A stretch of 64,000 bases of DNA, taken from positions 12,135-76,134 of the forward strand of contig NZ_CAXLMO010000038.1 of assembly GCF_964187635.1 (NCBI RefSeq), in the 5' to 3' direction. Below, one piece after another: positions 34,199-43,033 of this stretch (position 1 is the stretch's first letter; every line of letters starts with the position of its first letter). Under the pieces are notes generated by a model. It was not told where the DNA came from and ran no database searches. It was given only the letters and a program-made list of their open reading frames with translations. A program made the position numbers and the translations under genes. The DNA is from Seribacter sulfatis (lineage in GTDB: Bacteria; Verrucomicrobiota; Verrucomicrobiia; Opitutales; Seribacteraceae).

Positions 34199-35779
34199 TT
34201 ATTGATTGGTCGTTTTAATAAAAGCCCGGGTAGCTCGTTTTGCACGTTTCACATTTTGAGAGGGCTTGTCTTCTTCATCTGTTTCTAATGGAAGAAATAA
34301 GAAAAATGTAGTCCCTTTTCCCTTCATCGTTGAAAATCCAATTAATCCATTGTGATCTTCGATGAAAATTTTGGCATTATATAACCCAAATCCTGAACCG
34401 CCTCCTGAAGACTTTGAAGTAATGAATGGATCAAACAGGTTTTTCTCAAGTTCTGAAGGAATACCTTTCCCATTATCACTTAACGCCAGTTCGGCACCTT
34501 CTGCAGGGGCGGTTGTTTTATTTCCAACGGCTCCCTTCATGATTAATTGTCCTTTTTTGACTTTCCTTAACGATATTTTAATTTTCCCTGTTCGGTCGAT
34601 TGCATCCCTTGCATTGATTACTAAATTAAGTATCATCTGCCTAAAGCCAGTCTCTTCAATAAATGCCGGCATGGTCTGAGTGCCAAAATCGGTGGTTATC
34701 TTAGCACTTCTTGGTATTATAATATCTACTAAGTCCATTTGATCTTTTAGTAATAATCTCAGATCGTGAACGGTTCGTGAAGCAGCTTTCTCTCGGTGTA
34801 AATCAATAATTCTACGCACTAATTTTTGGGCCTGCATTGCACTTTTCTTAATCTGCCCCAGTCCTTTGGCCATTGGGTCGTCCTTGGCCATCATGCCATG
34901 ATAAAGTTCGCTAATTGAATAAATTCCTGCCATCAGATTACTAAAGTCGTGCACTAGGCCATTTGTGAGTGTGGCCAAGCCTTCCCGCCAAACAGAGTGA
35001 GATAATCTGTGCTCGGCGATCGCTTGCCTTGTTATATCAACAAAAACTCCATCATATCCAAGAAGTTTGTTGGTCGCAGTAATTATGGGGGTACGAACAT
35101 CTAATAAATAAATAATCTGGCCCGTCGGTGGAATAGTTACTCGGTAGGTAAAACTAAAGGTTTCCGGGTTTTTTCCGTTGGTATTTAATTCTTTCAAAAA
35201 GTGTTCTCTGTCCTTTTCGAATATTTTGCTTAAAAACAAGCCGCCATTACGAGCCAGTTCAGTGTGTTCGGCTGGAAATATTTTTTGGATTCCCCGTGAC
35301 AAATAACTAAAGGTCATGTCCGGCCTTTGCGTAAAGAAAATCCCAGGGAAGTTGCTAATATAGTCGGATAGTCTACTTTCAGCCTTTTGAAGCCTTATCA
35401 AGGTGTTTGCCAGTGCCCGGGGGTCATTCATTAAATCGCCCATAAATGCCTTTTTTAAAGAATCATGTGGCGCAAGGGCAGGGGACAGAGAAATTACAGA
35501 GTTGTGGGAATAACTTACATTTTGAAAGTGAATACCAACTGACGAACGGTGACTTTCTGGAGACAAGGGGAAAAAACACTCGAAGTCTTTCCGATGAAAT
35601 TCTTTCGGGAGCAGGAGTGACCAACTTTTTTCTAGAGAAAGAAAAAAGGGTCGGAAGTTTTCTCCGATTAAGTCTTTGGCTCCCTTTCCTGCCCAAGATG
35701 CAAATGCGTCGGAAACTTTTTCAATCTTTCCCTCTGGAGTTAAGCCTACTTGACAATTTTCAAAATTTGGTGATTTCAC
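34199..35779 (-). CDS. PAS-domain sensor histidine kinase (soluble)
   Basis: 526 residues, no membrane helix, so a cytosolic sensor. Two PAS-like regions (residues ~1-80 and ~135-250) precede an H-box GLVHDFSNLMAGI of the HDFxNLL type. The catalytic domain has ILNLVINARDAID (N box), LSDNGKGIP (G1) and GSGFGLYNAKIFI (G2). The HDF box resembles NtrB-like kinases that partner sigma-54 activators. It starts at GTG (35779) and is divergent from the flagellar locus with its sigma-54-type promoter, so it may feed flagellar control; no response regulator gene is in the window. Confidence 0.85.
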   Translation of the reverse strand: MKSPNFENCQVGLTPEGKIEKVSDAFASWAGKGAKDLIGENFRPFFLSLEKSWSLLLPKEFHRKDFECFFPLSPESHRSSVGIHFQNVSYSHNSVISLSPALAPHDSLKKAFMGDLMNDPRALANTLIRLQKAESRLSDYISNFPGIFFTQRPDMTFSYLSRGIQKIFPAEHTELARNGGLFLSKIFEKDREHFLKELNTNGKNPETFSFTYRVTIPPTGQIIYLLDVRTPIITATNKLLGYDGVFVDITRQAIAEHRLSHSVWREGLATLTNGLVHDFSNLMAGIYSISELYHGMMAKDDPMAKGLGQIKKSAMQAQKLVRRIIDLHREKAASRTVHDLRLLLKDQMDLVDIIIPRSAKITTDFGTQTMPAFIEETGFRQMILNLVINARDAIDRTGKIKISLRKVKKGQLIMKGAVGNKTTAPAEGAELALSDNGKGIPSELEKNLFDPFITSKSSGGGSGFGLYNAKIFIEDHNGLIGFSTMKGKGTTFFLFLPLETDEEDKPSQNVKRAKRATRAFIKTTNQ

Positions 35780-35916
35780 TAGAAATTCAAGTAAACATTA
35801 AATTACCGCTGAAGAAAAGAGAGAACGACGGCTGAGAGCAAAACAAGAGATTTATTCCTATCTCGGAAAAAAATGCTAGGTTTAAAATCAATTTGCTACA
35901 CTTCATTTCGATAATT

Positions 35917-35936
35917 CTAAGGATTTATTCCTTTAG
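35917..35936. promoter_or_regulatory. Imperfect dyad upstream of the flgB promoter
   Basis: CTAAGGA (35917-35923) and TCCTTTAG (35929-35936) form an imperfect inverted repeat about 30 bases upstream of the -24 element. It could be an activator site, although enhancer sites for sigma-54 activators usually lie farther away. Confidence 0.25.
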
Positions 35937-35963
35937 ACTCTTAGTTTAAGGCGGAAATACTAT

Positions 35964-35980
35964 TTGGCACAAGTATTGCA
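35964..35980 (+). promoter_or_regulatory. Sigma-54 (-24/-12) promoter of the flagellar operon
   Basis: TTGGCAC-AAGTA-TTGCA matches the RpoN consensus (TGGCAC-N5-TTGC) with GG at 35966-35967 and GC at 35978-35979, exactly 10 bases between them. Transcription would start near 35991, about 3 bases before the flgB ATG, giving a nearly leaderless mRNA. The sequence tatttggca is shared with the second promoter at 57088. Confidence 0.8.
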
Positions 35981-35993
35981 TTGTGTGTGCCAC

Positions 35994-36383
35994 ATGGCAG
36001 TCGTACTCGATAATTTATATAGTCAGGAGAATTACCTAATCTCCAAAAAACTCCTTGATGCAACTCATTTGCGTCACGAGGCACTTTCTAACAATATTGC
36101 GAATGTAGAAACGCCTGGTTTTAAAAGAAGAGACTTGCCTAAGACTTTTTCGGTTGAACTGAGAAGAGCAGTGGATAGGAGCGATTTTCGTCGGGTGAAA
36201 GGACTCCTTCCTCGAAGTGTAGAAGACCGTCAGGCTAAACCCGTACGGATGGATGGCAATACGGTACAAATCGACGAAGAAATGCTCGCGATGAACCGTA
36301 ACGCCTTAAATTATGAATATCTGACTGGTGCAGTAGGTGGTTCCATTAAGGAATTAAACAAAGCAATTAGAGGGCGCGTCTAA
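35994..36383 (+). CDS. flgB: Flagellar proximal rod protein FlgB
   Basis: First gene of the flagellar locus; FlgB forms the proximal rod above the MS ring. 129 residues with the rod-family N-terminal LRHEALSNNIANVETPGFKRRD and the FlgB-type C-terminal EEMLAMNRNALNYEYLTGAV. The ATG at 35994 is chosen; an in-frame TTG at 35964 lies inside the sigma-54 promoter and cannot be a natural start. flgC follows after 11 bases. Confidence 0.95.
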   Translation: MAVVLDNLYSQENYLISKKLLDATHLRHEALSNNIANVETPGFKRRDLPKTFSVELRRAVDRSDFRRVKGLLPRSVEDRQAKPVRMDGNTVQIDEEMLAMNRNALNYEYLTGAVGGSIKELNKAIRGRV

Positions 36384-36394
36384 AATATTTTATT

Positions 36395-36835
36395 ATGAGT
36401 ATGAATCTAATACCGGGGATCGAATCAACTGGCAGTGCATTATCTGCGGAGAAGATCAGGCTTGAAATTATCGCCCAAAATATAGCAAACTCGAACACTA
36501 CACAGGATGCTTCGGGAAATGTATATAAAAGAAAAGAGGTTTCCTTTGAAGAATTTATCAAAACTCCCGAGCGAAGAGTCCCTGGTTTTGTGGATGAAAA
36601 TCTTTATCAAGGAGTTCGAGTCACTGATGTGTTTGATGACCAAACCCCAGGTCGAATGATCTTCAACCCTGGCCATCCTCATGCAAATGAAGATGGTATG
36701 GTCGAAATGCCCAATGTGGATGTGTCCCGCGAAATGATTGATTTAATAAGTGCTTCACGTGCGTATGAGGCTAATTTAACTGTTGTCAAAACTTCCCGTC
36801 GATTAGCCCAGCAAGCTCTCGCGATCGGTCGATAA
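36395..36835 (+). CDS. flgC: Flagellar proximal rod protein FlgC
   Basis: 146 residues, typical for FlgC. The N-terminal segment KIRLEIIAQNIANSNTTQ and C-terminal NVDVSREMIDLISASRAYEANL are the paired rod-protein terminal helices (D0). Second gene of the operon, between flgB and fliE, which is the standard flgB-flgC-fliE order. Confidence 0.95.
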   Translation: MSMNLIPGIESTGSALSAEKIRLEIIAQNIANSNTTQDASGNVYKRKEVSFEEFIKTPERRVPGFVDENLYQGVRVTDVFDDQTPGRMIFNPGHPHANEDGMVEMPNVDVSREMIDLISASRAYEANLTVVKTSRRLAQQALAIGR

Positions 36836-36843
36836 TTTATATT

Positions 36844-37260
36844 GTGAACGAAATATCATCACTTCCTAGTCTGAGCGACCTGCTCACACAAAATTCTAAT
36901 CTACAGGCCAACAAGCAACTCGACCGTTTTGCCAAAACGAGTGAATTGGGTCAAGGCTTTGGTGCGAAAGAAGCGCAGCAAACTAACGGTGTTGATTTTG
37001 TTCCAATTGATAAAACTTCCCCAACCGATCGAGTTACTGCGCCCGGTTTCTCTCAAATGTTTGAAAACTTTGTTAAAGGGGTTGATCAAAAGAAGAAAAT
37101 TTCAGCCCGTGAAACTCAGGATCTTATTCTCGGGAAATCTGATAACATCCATGAAGCAGTTGTTAAATCACAGGAAGCAGGTGTGGCATTTAATTTGATG
37201 ATCGAAGTACGAAATAAACTGGTTGAGTCCTACAAAGAATTAATGAGGATGCAAGTTTAG
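36844..37260 (+). CDS. fliE: Flagellar hook-basal body adapter FliE
   Basis: Connects the MS ring to the rod. 138 residues from a GTG start. The C-terminal half carries the family signature: FSQMFENFVKGVD, DNIHEAVVKSQEAGVAFNLMIEVRNKLVESY and the final ELMRMQV. The first 60 residues form a longer, polar N-terminus than in enteric FliE (about 104 residues). Confidence 0.93.
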   Translation: MNEISSLPSLSDLLTQNSNLQANKQLDRFAKTSELGQGFGAKEAQQTNGVDFVPIDKTSPTDRVTAPGFSQMFENFVKGVDQKKKISARETQDLILGKSDNIHEAVVKSQEAGVAFNLMIEVRNKLVESYKELMRMQV

Positions 37261-37285
37261 TGTTCAGTCACTTTAGTTAATTTAT

Positions 37286-38854
37286 ATGAAAGAACGATTT
37301 AGTAAGCTTGCCGAACTTTGGAACGGCTTGAATTCAAGCAGAAAATTAACCCTCGTCGTAGCCGTAGGTGGAATTTTGCTTTTGAGTGTTGGTATTCTCT
37401 CTTGGTCAGGTGGAGGCACTTCAATGAGAGTTTTGGTAAGCGGAGCTGATGCCGATGACCTAAGTGATGTGGTTGATGTGTTAAGATCAAATCAAGTCGA
37501 ATTCGAGTACAGTGAGAATGGTGACACAATATTAGTACCTGAAGACAAACGTGCAGCTATGAGAATGGAACTTGCAATGAAAGGTCTTCCAAGAAGCGGT
37601 GATGTGGGTTTTGAAATTTTTGATGAAGGAAATTTTGGGATTAGTGATTTCGTGCAGCGGACAAATCACACACGCGCCATTCAAGGCGAATTACAGAGAA
37701 CTATTGCAATGATGGATTCGATTAAGTCGGCAAAAGTATTTATTGTTAAACCAGAAAATAATCTTTTGCTCAGCGAAGATCCTAATGATAGACCAAGTGC
37801 GTCAGTTTATGTAGATACCGGTGGAAGTACGCTTGACAAGGCCAATGTAAATGCAATTCAGTTTCTTGTATCCAATGCCAACAAGGGAATTAATAAATCG
37901 AATGTAGCGGTGATGGATAATCAAGGGAATCTTCTTTCTGAACAGGGAGAATCTAGCGGTGCAGCAGGTATCGCGGGTCAGATGATGAAGGCCTATGAAG
38001 CACAGGAACGCCGATTGGAAACAAAGATTGAAACTATGCTTGCTAAAACAGTCGGAAGGCAAAATGTGATTGCACGAGTTTCAGTGAATTTAGATACCAA
38101 ATCAATGACAGAATTGGATGAAAAGTTTGATCCTGACGGCCAAGTTCCACGAACTTCGACCACCGATAAGGATATGGCTACCACTGTCGAGACACAGCCA
38201 CAAAATAACGCAACAGGAATGGGTGCTAATGTTCCTAATGTTAGTCAGGATGCGACACAACAAGACCCCATAATGGCAAAAAGTGATGAGTCCAGAGAGT
38301 CTAAAACCACAGATTTTGAGATCAGCAGGAACCTGAAAGAAACAGTGCAGGAACCGGGCTCTATTATTAGCCGAAGCGTAGCGGTTCTTATCGCGAAGGG
38401 TGAGTCACCAAGAACTGCAGAGGATATTGATGTTATCCGAGAAGCTGTAATTAATGCAGTGGGAGCTAGATTCAACCTTGAGGAAAGCGAACTTCTTACT
38501 CATGTTTCTGTGAAAGAAGTAGTTTTTCAAGACCCAGCGATTGGCGGTATTGGGGGGGAGACATTAGATCAGTTTCAAAACTTCGTTGATAAATATGGCC
38601 CTCATGTAAAGACTCTAGTAGGTGTAATCCTAGCAATTGCATTGTTTATTGTCTTCATTACGATGCTCAAAAGATTCAAGCCCAATGAGGCTGAGGTACA
38701 AGTTTTGGATGAGGATGATCAACAACTTCTAGCTGGTACAAGAAGCCTTGGCAGTGGATTGACTCCAGAACTTCTTAACGACTTAATTCAGGAAAAACCT
38801 GACAATGTTGGAACAGCCCTCAGGAGGTATTTAGAAACGGGTTCCTCCTCCTAA
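37286..38854 (+). CDS. fliF: Flagellar MS-ring protein FliF
   Basis: 522 residues. An N-terminal membrane helix (about 18-38), the periplasmic ring-building motifs (GDVGFEIFDEGNFGISDFVQRTNHTRAIQGELQRTI is the classic region; key part FVQRTNHTRAIQGEL), a variable Ser/Thr/Gln-rich segment and a second membrane helix near residue 445 are visible. The C-terminal cytoplasmic tail that binds FliG ends the protein. Length is within the family range. Confidence 0.95.
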   Translation: MKERFSKLAELWNGLNSSRKLTLVVAVGGILLLSVGILSWSGGGTSMRVLVSGADADDLSDVVDVLRSNQVEFEYSENGDTILVPEDKRAAMRMELAMKGLPRSGDVGFEIFDEGNFGISDFVQRTNHTRAIQGELQRTIAMMDSIKSAKVFIVKPENNLLLSEDPNDRPSASVYVDTGGSTLDKANVNAIQFLVSNANKGINKSNVAVMDNQGNLLSEQGESSGAAGIAGQMMKAYEAQERRLETKIETMLAKTVGRQNVIARVSVNLDTKSMTELDEKFDPDGQVPRTSTTDKDMATTVETQPQNNATGMGANVPNVSQDATQQDPIMAKSDESRESKTTDFEISRNLKETVQEPGSIISRSVAVLIAKGESPRTAEDIDVIREAVINAVGARFNLEESELLTHVSVKEVVFQDPAIGGIGGETLDQFQNFVDKYGPHVKTLVGVILAIALFIVFITMLKRFKPNEAEVQVLDEDDQQLLAGTRSLGSGLTPELLNDLIQEKPDNVGTALRRYLETGSSS

Positions 38855-38872
38855 CTGCAAATTTTTTGAACG

Positions 38873-39916
38873 ATGGATGAAGTAACCGAAGAAGATTCCG
38901 TTTATGACCGCTACTCCCGTATGTCTAGGCATCAAAAATTGGGTCTTCTTATGATCGCCCTTGGGCCTGAAGCATCCGCAACACTCTTAAAACGTTTTGA
39001 TTCCAAGGATTCTGAAGGAATCTGCAAAGAAATCGGAAACTTTCCAATTGTGGATCAAGAACTCAAGGATTGCGTGCTGGATGAATTTTCTGAAATTATT
39101 GAATCAAGTGTGAATTCAAACCTTGGTGGATTGACATTTGCCCAAAAGACCTTGGAACTTGCCCACGGTGACTACAAAGCGAATAATATGATGAATCGAA
39201 TCGCACCCGTTCGAGAATCACTTGATTTCATGGATGACATTAAAGAAATGGACTCCGGTCAGATTTACAATGTTCTTCGCTTCGAGCAACCCCAAACGAT
39301 TGCTTTTGTTCTCGCTAATGTGGATGCAGATAAAGGTTCTGAAGTTCTTCAAATGATGGCACCTAATGTCCAGGAGCAAGTAGTGGAAAGAGTCGGTTCC
39401 ATGGAGACAACTCCAATAGATCAGATTGAGGTTGTTGCTAACACATTGGGAGCAAGAATGGGCAAGAAAGGACAATCGCCTCGCGTAAAAACGGGTGGAG
39501 TAAAATCCGCCGCTGATTTACTGAATTGGTTCGACAAGGAAGAGGGCAAGGAATTACTCAAAAGTATTGAGAAAAGAAACCCTAAATTAGGCGGTTCCAT
39601 TCGACAACGGATGTTCCGTTTCGAAGACTTGGTACGTCTCAGTCCTGGTGATGTGAGTAAAGTCACGAAAGAGGTGGATCAAGATGACTTAGTTATTGCA
39701 CTTAAAAACGCTTCTCCTGAACTCAAGAAAATAATTTATTCGACTATGTCCAAGAGAGCAGTTGAGGCGCTTGAAGAACAACTTACTTTTCTTGGACCTA
39801 AACGCTTATCTGAAGTGGAATCTGCCCAAGACCGAGTGATACAAATTGTACGCGAACTCGAGGAGGACGAGGAAATTATTCTCGATACCGGAGGAAGCGA
39901 CGTTGTCGTACAATAG
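38873..39916 (+). CDS. fliG: Flagellar motor switch protein FliG
   Basis: C-ring rotor protein that receives torque from MotA. 347 residues with the three FliG domains. The middle domain has LRFEQPQTIAFVLAN, where the usual EHPQ motif reads EQPQ, and RMFRFEDLVRLS, the typical FliG segment. The C-terminal torque helix region follows (QDDLVIALKNASPELK). The last 14 bases overlap the fliH start. Confidence 0.95.
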   Translation: MDEVTEEDSVYDRYSRMSRHQKLGLLMIALGPEASATLLKRFDSKDSEGICKEIGNFPIVDQELKDCVLDEFSEIIESSVNSNLGGLTFAQKTLELAHGDYKANNMMNRIAPVRESLDFMDDIKEMDSGQIYNVLRFEQPQTIAFVLANVDADKGSEVLQMMAPNVQEQVVERVGSMETTPIDQIEVVANTLGARMGKKGQSPRVKTGGVKSAADLLNWFDKEEGKELLKSIEKRNPKLGGSIRQRMFRFEDLVRLSPGDVSKVTKEVDQDDLVIALKNASPELKKIIYSTMSKRAVEALEEQLTFLGPKRLSEVESAQDRVIQIVRELEEDEEIILDTGGSDVVVQ

Positions 39917-40583
39917 ATCCATCAATTTCCCGAAACCACTCAGTGGATTCAAGGTAGATCATATTGGCGATCCGTCAGTTACAGCGGCTCAATCGAAAGA
40001 AAATTCGTTAAATGAGTATAATCGTGGAAAAGCAGAGGCCACCGCTTTCTATCAGGCTGAAATTTCAAAATTACGAACTAACTACGCGGATTCTCAGTCT
40101 AAGTTATTAGCGAGTATTGATACTAAAACAAACGAGGTTATTGCAAAACTTGACCACCGACTTCCAGATTTGGTCATCGGGCTTGCGGAACGTGTTCTTG
40201 GTCAAATCTCCTTGGATCGTAATGCGATAGAAGAAATCGTCCGAAGCATGGTTTCAGAATTTTCAGGTGAAGACGAGAAACTCGAAGTGTTTCTTTGTCC
40301 GCAGGATTTATCCTTATTGAAATCGATGGCTGATTCTGAAAAGCCTGCAGTTGAAGAGGAAAAAGCTGAAGATGAAGAAGGCTTTGCATCTGCTATTGCT
40401 GGTATTTTTGATGGATTAGATGGGGATGATGCTCTTCTCGAAGGTTACCCCAATGTTAAATTTTTTGAAGACCCTTCTTTACAGTCTGGAGATTGTCAGA
40501 TCAAGAGTCGGTTTGGTCTTCTGGATGGCCGGGTTTCGACAAAACTAAGAAAAGTGGAAGAGGAGCTTAAGCGAAATGATTGA
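39903..40583 (+). CDS. fliH: Flagellar export ATPase regulator FliH
   Basis: 226 residues. The central coiled-coil region (YNRGKAEATAFYQAEISKL) and the C-terminal domain homologous to V-ATPase E subunits (DLVIGLAERVLGQ) identify FliH, which controls the FliI ATPase. An acidic insert of about 30 residues (EEEKAEDEEG, DGLDGDD) splits the C-terminal domain. No ATG is available; a TTG at 39903 inside the end of fliG is the best start. It overlaps fliI by 8 bases. Confidence 0.85.
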   Translation: MSYNRSINFPKPLSGFKVDHIGDPSVTAAQSKENSLNEYNRGKAEATAFYQAEISKLRTNYADSQSKLLASIDTKTNEVIAKLDHRLPDLVIGLAERVLGQISLDRNAIEEIVRSMVSEFSGEDEKLEVFLCPQDLSLLKSMADSEKPAVEEEKAEDEEGFASAIAGIFDGLDGDDALLEGYPNVKFFEDPSLQSGDCQIKSRFGLLDGRVSTKLRKVEEELKRND

Positions 40584-41901
40584 GTCACTTGATGAGAGGT
40601 TCGCCTTTATGGAGGACGGAATTAAGGGGGTTAGAACTTACGATAAAGTGGGAACTGTACGTCGTGTAACGGGTCTCATTATTGAATCTGAAGGTCCTGA
40701 GGTAAGTATCGGTCAAGTCTGCTCAATTGTTTCGGATAGACATAAGGATAAAATTGAAGCACAGGTGGTCGGGTTTAGAGATAATTTTGTCCTTCTAATG
40801 GCTTTGGATAGTGTCCATTTAATTCATCCTGGATGTAAGGTGACGTCCCAACGTAATAATAATTTTGTCCCTTGTGGACCCGCGTTACTCGGTAGGATTA
40901 TTGATGGGATGGGAAGACCGATAGACGGAAAAGGCCCACTTCTTACACCTCGGCGAGAGGGCTTTTATGCTGAACCTCCCAACCCGTTGAGTCGTTCAAT
41001 GATCTCAGAACCCTTTACTACGGGAATCAAATCAATTGATACTTTTATTCCACTTGGTGTTGGTCAAAGAGTCGGGATTTTTTCTGGTAGTGGCGTAGGG
41101 AAATCAATTCTGCTTGGAATGATTGCACGAGGTTCTGATTCTGATATAAATGTAATCTCTTTGGTCGGGGAACGTGGTCGTGAGTTAAGGGAATTCGTGG
41201 AAAAAGATCTCGGTCCAGAAGGAATGAAAAAAACTGTAATTGTAGTTTCTACCTCCGATCAACCTGCCCCGATGAGAATACGGGCTTCTATCTTAGCGAC
41301 TGCAATTGCCGAGGGATTTCGAAACGAAGGTTCAAAGGTTCTTCTCTTAATGGATTCCTTAACTCGTTTTGCAATGGCACAGCGCGAAATTGGCCTTGCC
41401 GCAGGAGAACCCCCAGCTTCCCGTGGATATGTTCCTTCCGTTTTTTCTTTATTGCCAAAATTACTGGAAAGAACCGGTACGAGTGATTCGGGAGCAATTA
41501 CTGCTATTTACACTGTTCTAGTCGAGGGAGATGATATGAATGAACCCGTTGCAGATGCAGTCAGGGGTTTTCTCGATGGACATATTGTTCTCAGTCGTAG
41601 ACTTGCCAATGCTAATCATTTTCCTGCTGTGGATGTGTTGCAAAGTGTAAGTCGTTTAGATCGTGCGGTATGCAATGAGTCGGAGATTCAGATTATTTCT
41701 GAGGCTCGAGATTTACTTTCTGTTTACAAGCAAAATGAAGACCTTATCAATGTCGGTGCCTATGTTAAAAAGAGTAACCCTAAAATAGATCGTGCGATTG
41801 AGAAATTCGACAGAATCGATTCATTTCTTAAACAAAGATATGACCAAGTTTCGACTCGGGAGTCCTCTTTTCAACAACTTTCAGAAATTTTTGGTTCATG
41901 A
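40576..41901 (+). CDS. fliI: Flagellum-specific ATP synthase FliI
   Basis: ATPase that powers and chaperones export of flagellar subunits. 441 residues with Walker A SGSGVGKS (residues 170-177), the F1-like VISLVGERGRELREF, Walker B LLLMDSLTR and SRGYVPSVFSLLPKLLERTG. Overlaps both fliH and fliJ, so translational coupling is likely across the export-apparatus genes. Confidence 0.96.
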   Translation: MIESLDERFAFMEDGIKGVRTYDKVGTVRRVTGLIIESEGPEVSIGQVCSIVSDRHKDKIEAQVVGFRDNFVLLMALDSVHLIHPGCKVTSQRNNNFVPCGPALLGRIIDGMGRPIDGKGPLLTPRREGFYAEPPNPLSRSMISEPFTTGIKSIDTFIPLGVGQRVGIFSGSGVGKSILLGMIARGSDSDINVISLVGERGRELREFVEKDLGPEGMKKTVIVVSTSDQPAPMRIRASILATAIAEGFRNEGSKVLLLMDSLTRFAMAQREIGLAAGEPPASRGYVPSVFSLLPKLLERTGTSDSGAITAIYTVLVEGDDMNEPVADAVRGFLDGHIVLSRRLANANHFPAVDVLQSVSRLDRAVCNESEIQIISEARDLLSVYKQNEDLINVGAYVKKSNPKIDRAIEKFDRIDSFLKQRYDQVSTRESSFQQLSEIFGS

Positions 41902-42350
41902 AAGCATTTACTTTTCGTCTGGAGACTCTTTTGCACCTTCGTGAAATGTCTAAAGAGAAGGCAATGAAAAATTATGCGCTAGCGATTTCAAAACGTGAGA
42001 ATGCTGAGATTGATTTAAAAAATGCCGTAAAGAGTCTAGAAATCCTTAATAAGGATATTATTGTTAAAAGAACTTCTGGATTTTCTGGTCATGAACAAGA
42101 GAATTTCAACCAATCTATTAATCGAACGAAAGGGGAGATTATTGATTTCAATTCGAAGCTTGCTGAATCAAAAAATATAGAATCTGCTAACCGTAAAATT
42201 TACTTGGAGGCAGACTCCAATTGCAAGAGTTTACTGAAGCTTAAACAGAAGAAAAGAAGCGAACATTTGAAAACAGAAGAAAAAAAAGAAGAAACAGAAC
42301 TTGAGGACATCATTGGTGCTCGGTTTGTTTTCAACAAAACTAGTTATTAA
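41898..42350 (+). CDS. fliJ: Flagellar export chaperone FliJ
   Basis: 150 residues, almost entirely coiled coil. The start FTFRLETLLHLREMSKEKA is the typical FliJ opening. FliJ links FliI to FlhA and recycles chaperones. It overlaps fliI (ATGA) and precedes the MotE-like gene, an arrangement seen in many flagellar operons. Confidence 0.88.
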   Translation: MKAFTFRLETLLHLREMSKEKAMKNYALAISKRENAEIDLKNAVKSLEILNKDIIVKRTSGFSGHEQENFNQSINRTKGEIIDFNSKLAESKNIESANRKIYLEADSNCKSLLKLKQKKRSEHLKTEEKKEETELEDIIGARFVFNKTSY

Positions 42351-42352
42351 TT

Positions 42353-43024
42353 ATGAAAATATCACCCATTATTATTGTTATATTAGCTGTATTGCTATCA
42401 GTCGGGGCCGCTGGTTTTATGGTAGTACTTAGCTACGATGATTTGTTTAAGCCCAAACCTGAGATAAAGGCAGAATTTACTAGTGTTGAATTTGATGCTG
42501 ATGATACTAGCTATTCTCCTGCAGAAACTCATTCGATGAACCAATTATCCAAAGAGTTGGCTGCATTGAAGGAAAAATTACTAGAAAGAGAAACTGAGCT
42601 CGACTCGCGCGAATCTGCGATCGCAATGGACTTAGAAGCACTGGAAAAACAGAAAAAAGAGATGAATCAAATTCAGGATGATCTGTCTGCTCGTTTAGCT
42701 GATTTTGAAGCAAGGCAAGGGCAGGATTTAAGTGAGGAAAAATTAAAAGAATATAAAGACACATCTAAGAGATGGGTTGAAATGGGTCCGGAAGTTGCGA
42801 CTGTAGAGATCCAAAATTGGAGGCAAAAACGGAGGTTTGAAGAAGCCCTGACCATATTTGAACTTCTCAAAGCGGAAGACAAAGCTCCGATTATTTCTTT
42901 TATGTACAACAGCGATGAAGATTCTTTGATCGAATTGGCTGATGCACTATCAATGAGAGATCGTGGTTTGCTTCCTAGCTTAGACTTAGGAGATCTTGCC
43001 CCAACTGGCATACCTGCAAACTAG
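42353..43024 (+). CDS. MotE-like flagellar membrane protein
   Basis: 223 residues. One N-terminal membrane helix (IIIVILAVLLSVGAAGFMVV) is followed by a long coiled coil (LAALKEKLLERETELDSRE) and a C-terminal domain resembling MotE/MgtE-N-like modules. MotE proteins next to fliJ help MotC fold in other bacteria. No motC is in the window, so this could instead be a general FliJ-adjacent assembly factor. Assignment from position and architecture. Confidence 0.6.
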   Translation: MKISPIIIVILAVLLSVGAAGFMVVLSYDDLFKPKPEIKAEFTSVEFDADDTSYSPAETHSMNQLSKELAALKEKLLERETELDSRESAIAMDLEALEKQKKEMNQIQDDLSARLADFEARQGQDLSEEKLKEYKDTSKRWVEMGPEVATVEIQNWRQKRRFEEALTIFELLKAEDKAPIISFMYNSDEDSLIELADALSMRDRGLLPSLDLGDLAPTGIPAN

Positions 43025-43033
43025 GTTTTATTG

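Noticed and set aside
35780..35963. A possible tRNA or small RNA gene in the intergenic region before flgB.
   Set aside because: No cloverleaf arms or CCA end could be drawn; only weak AT-rich dyads are present.
35964..35993. TTG start adding ten residues to FlgB.
   Set aside because: That TTG is the first bases of the -24 promoter element, so it would not be transcribed.
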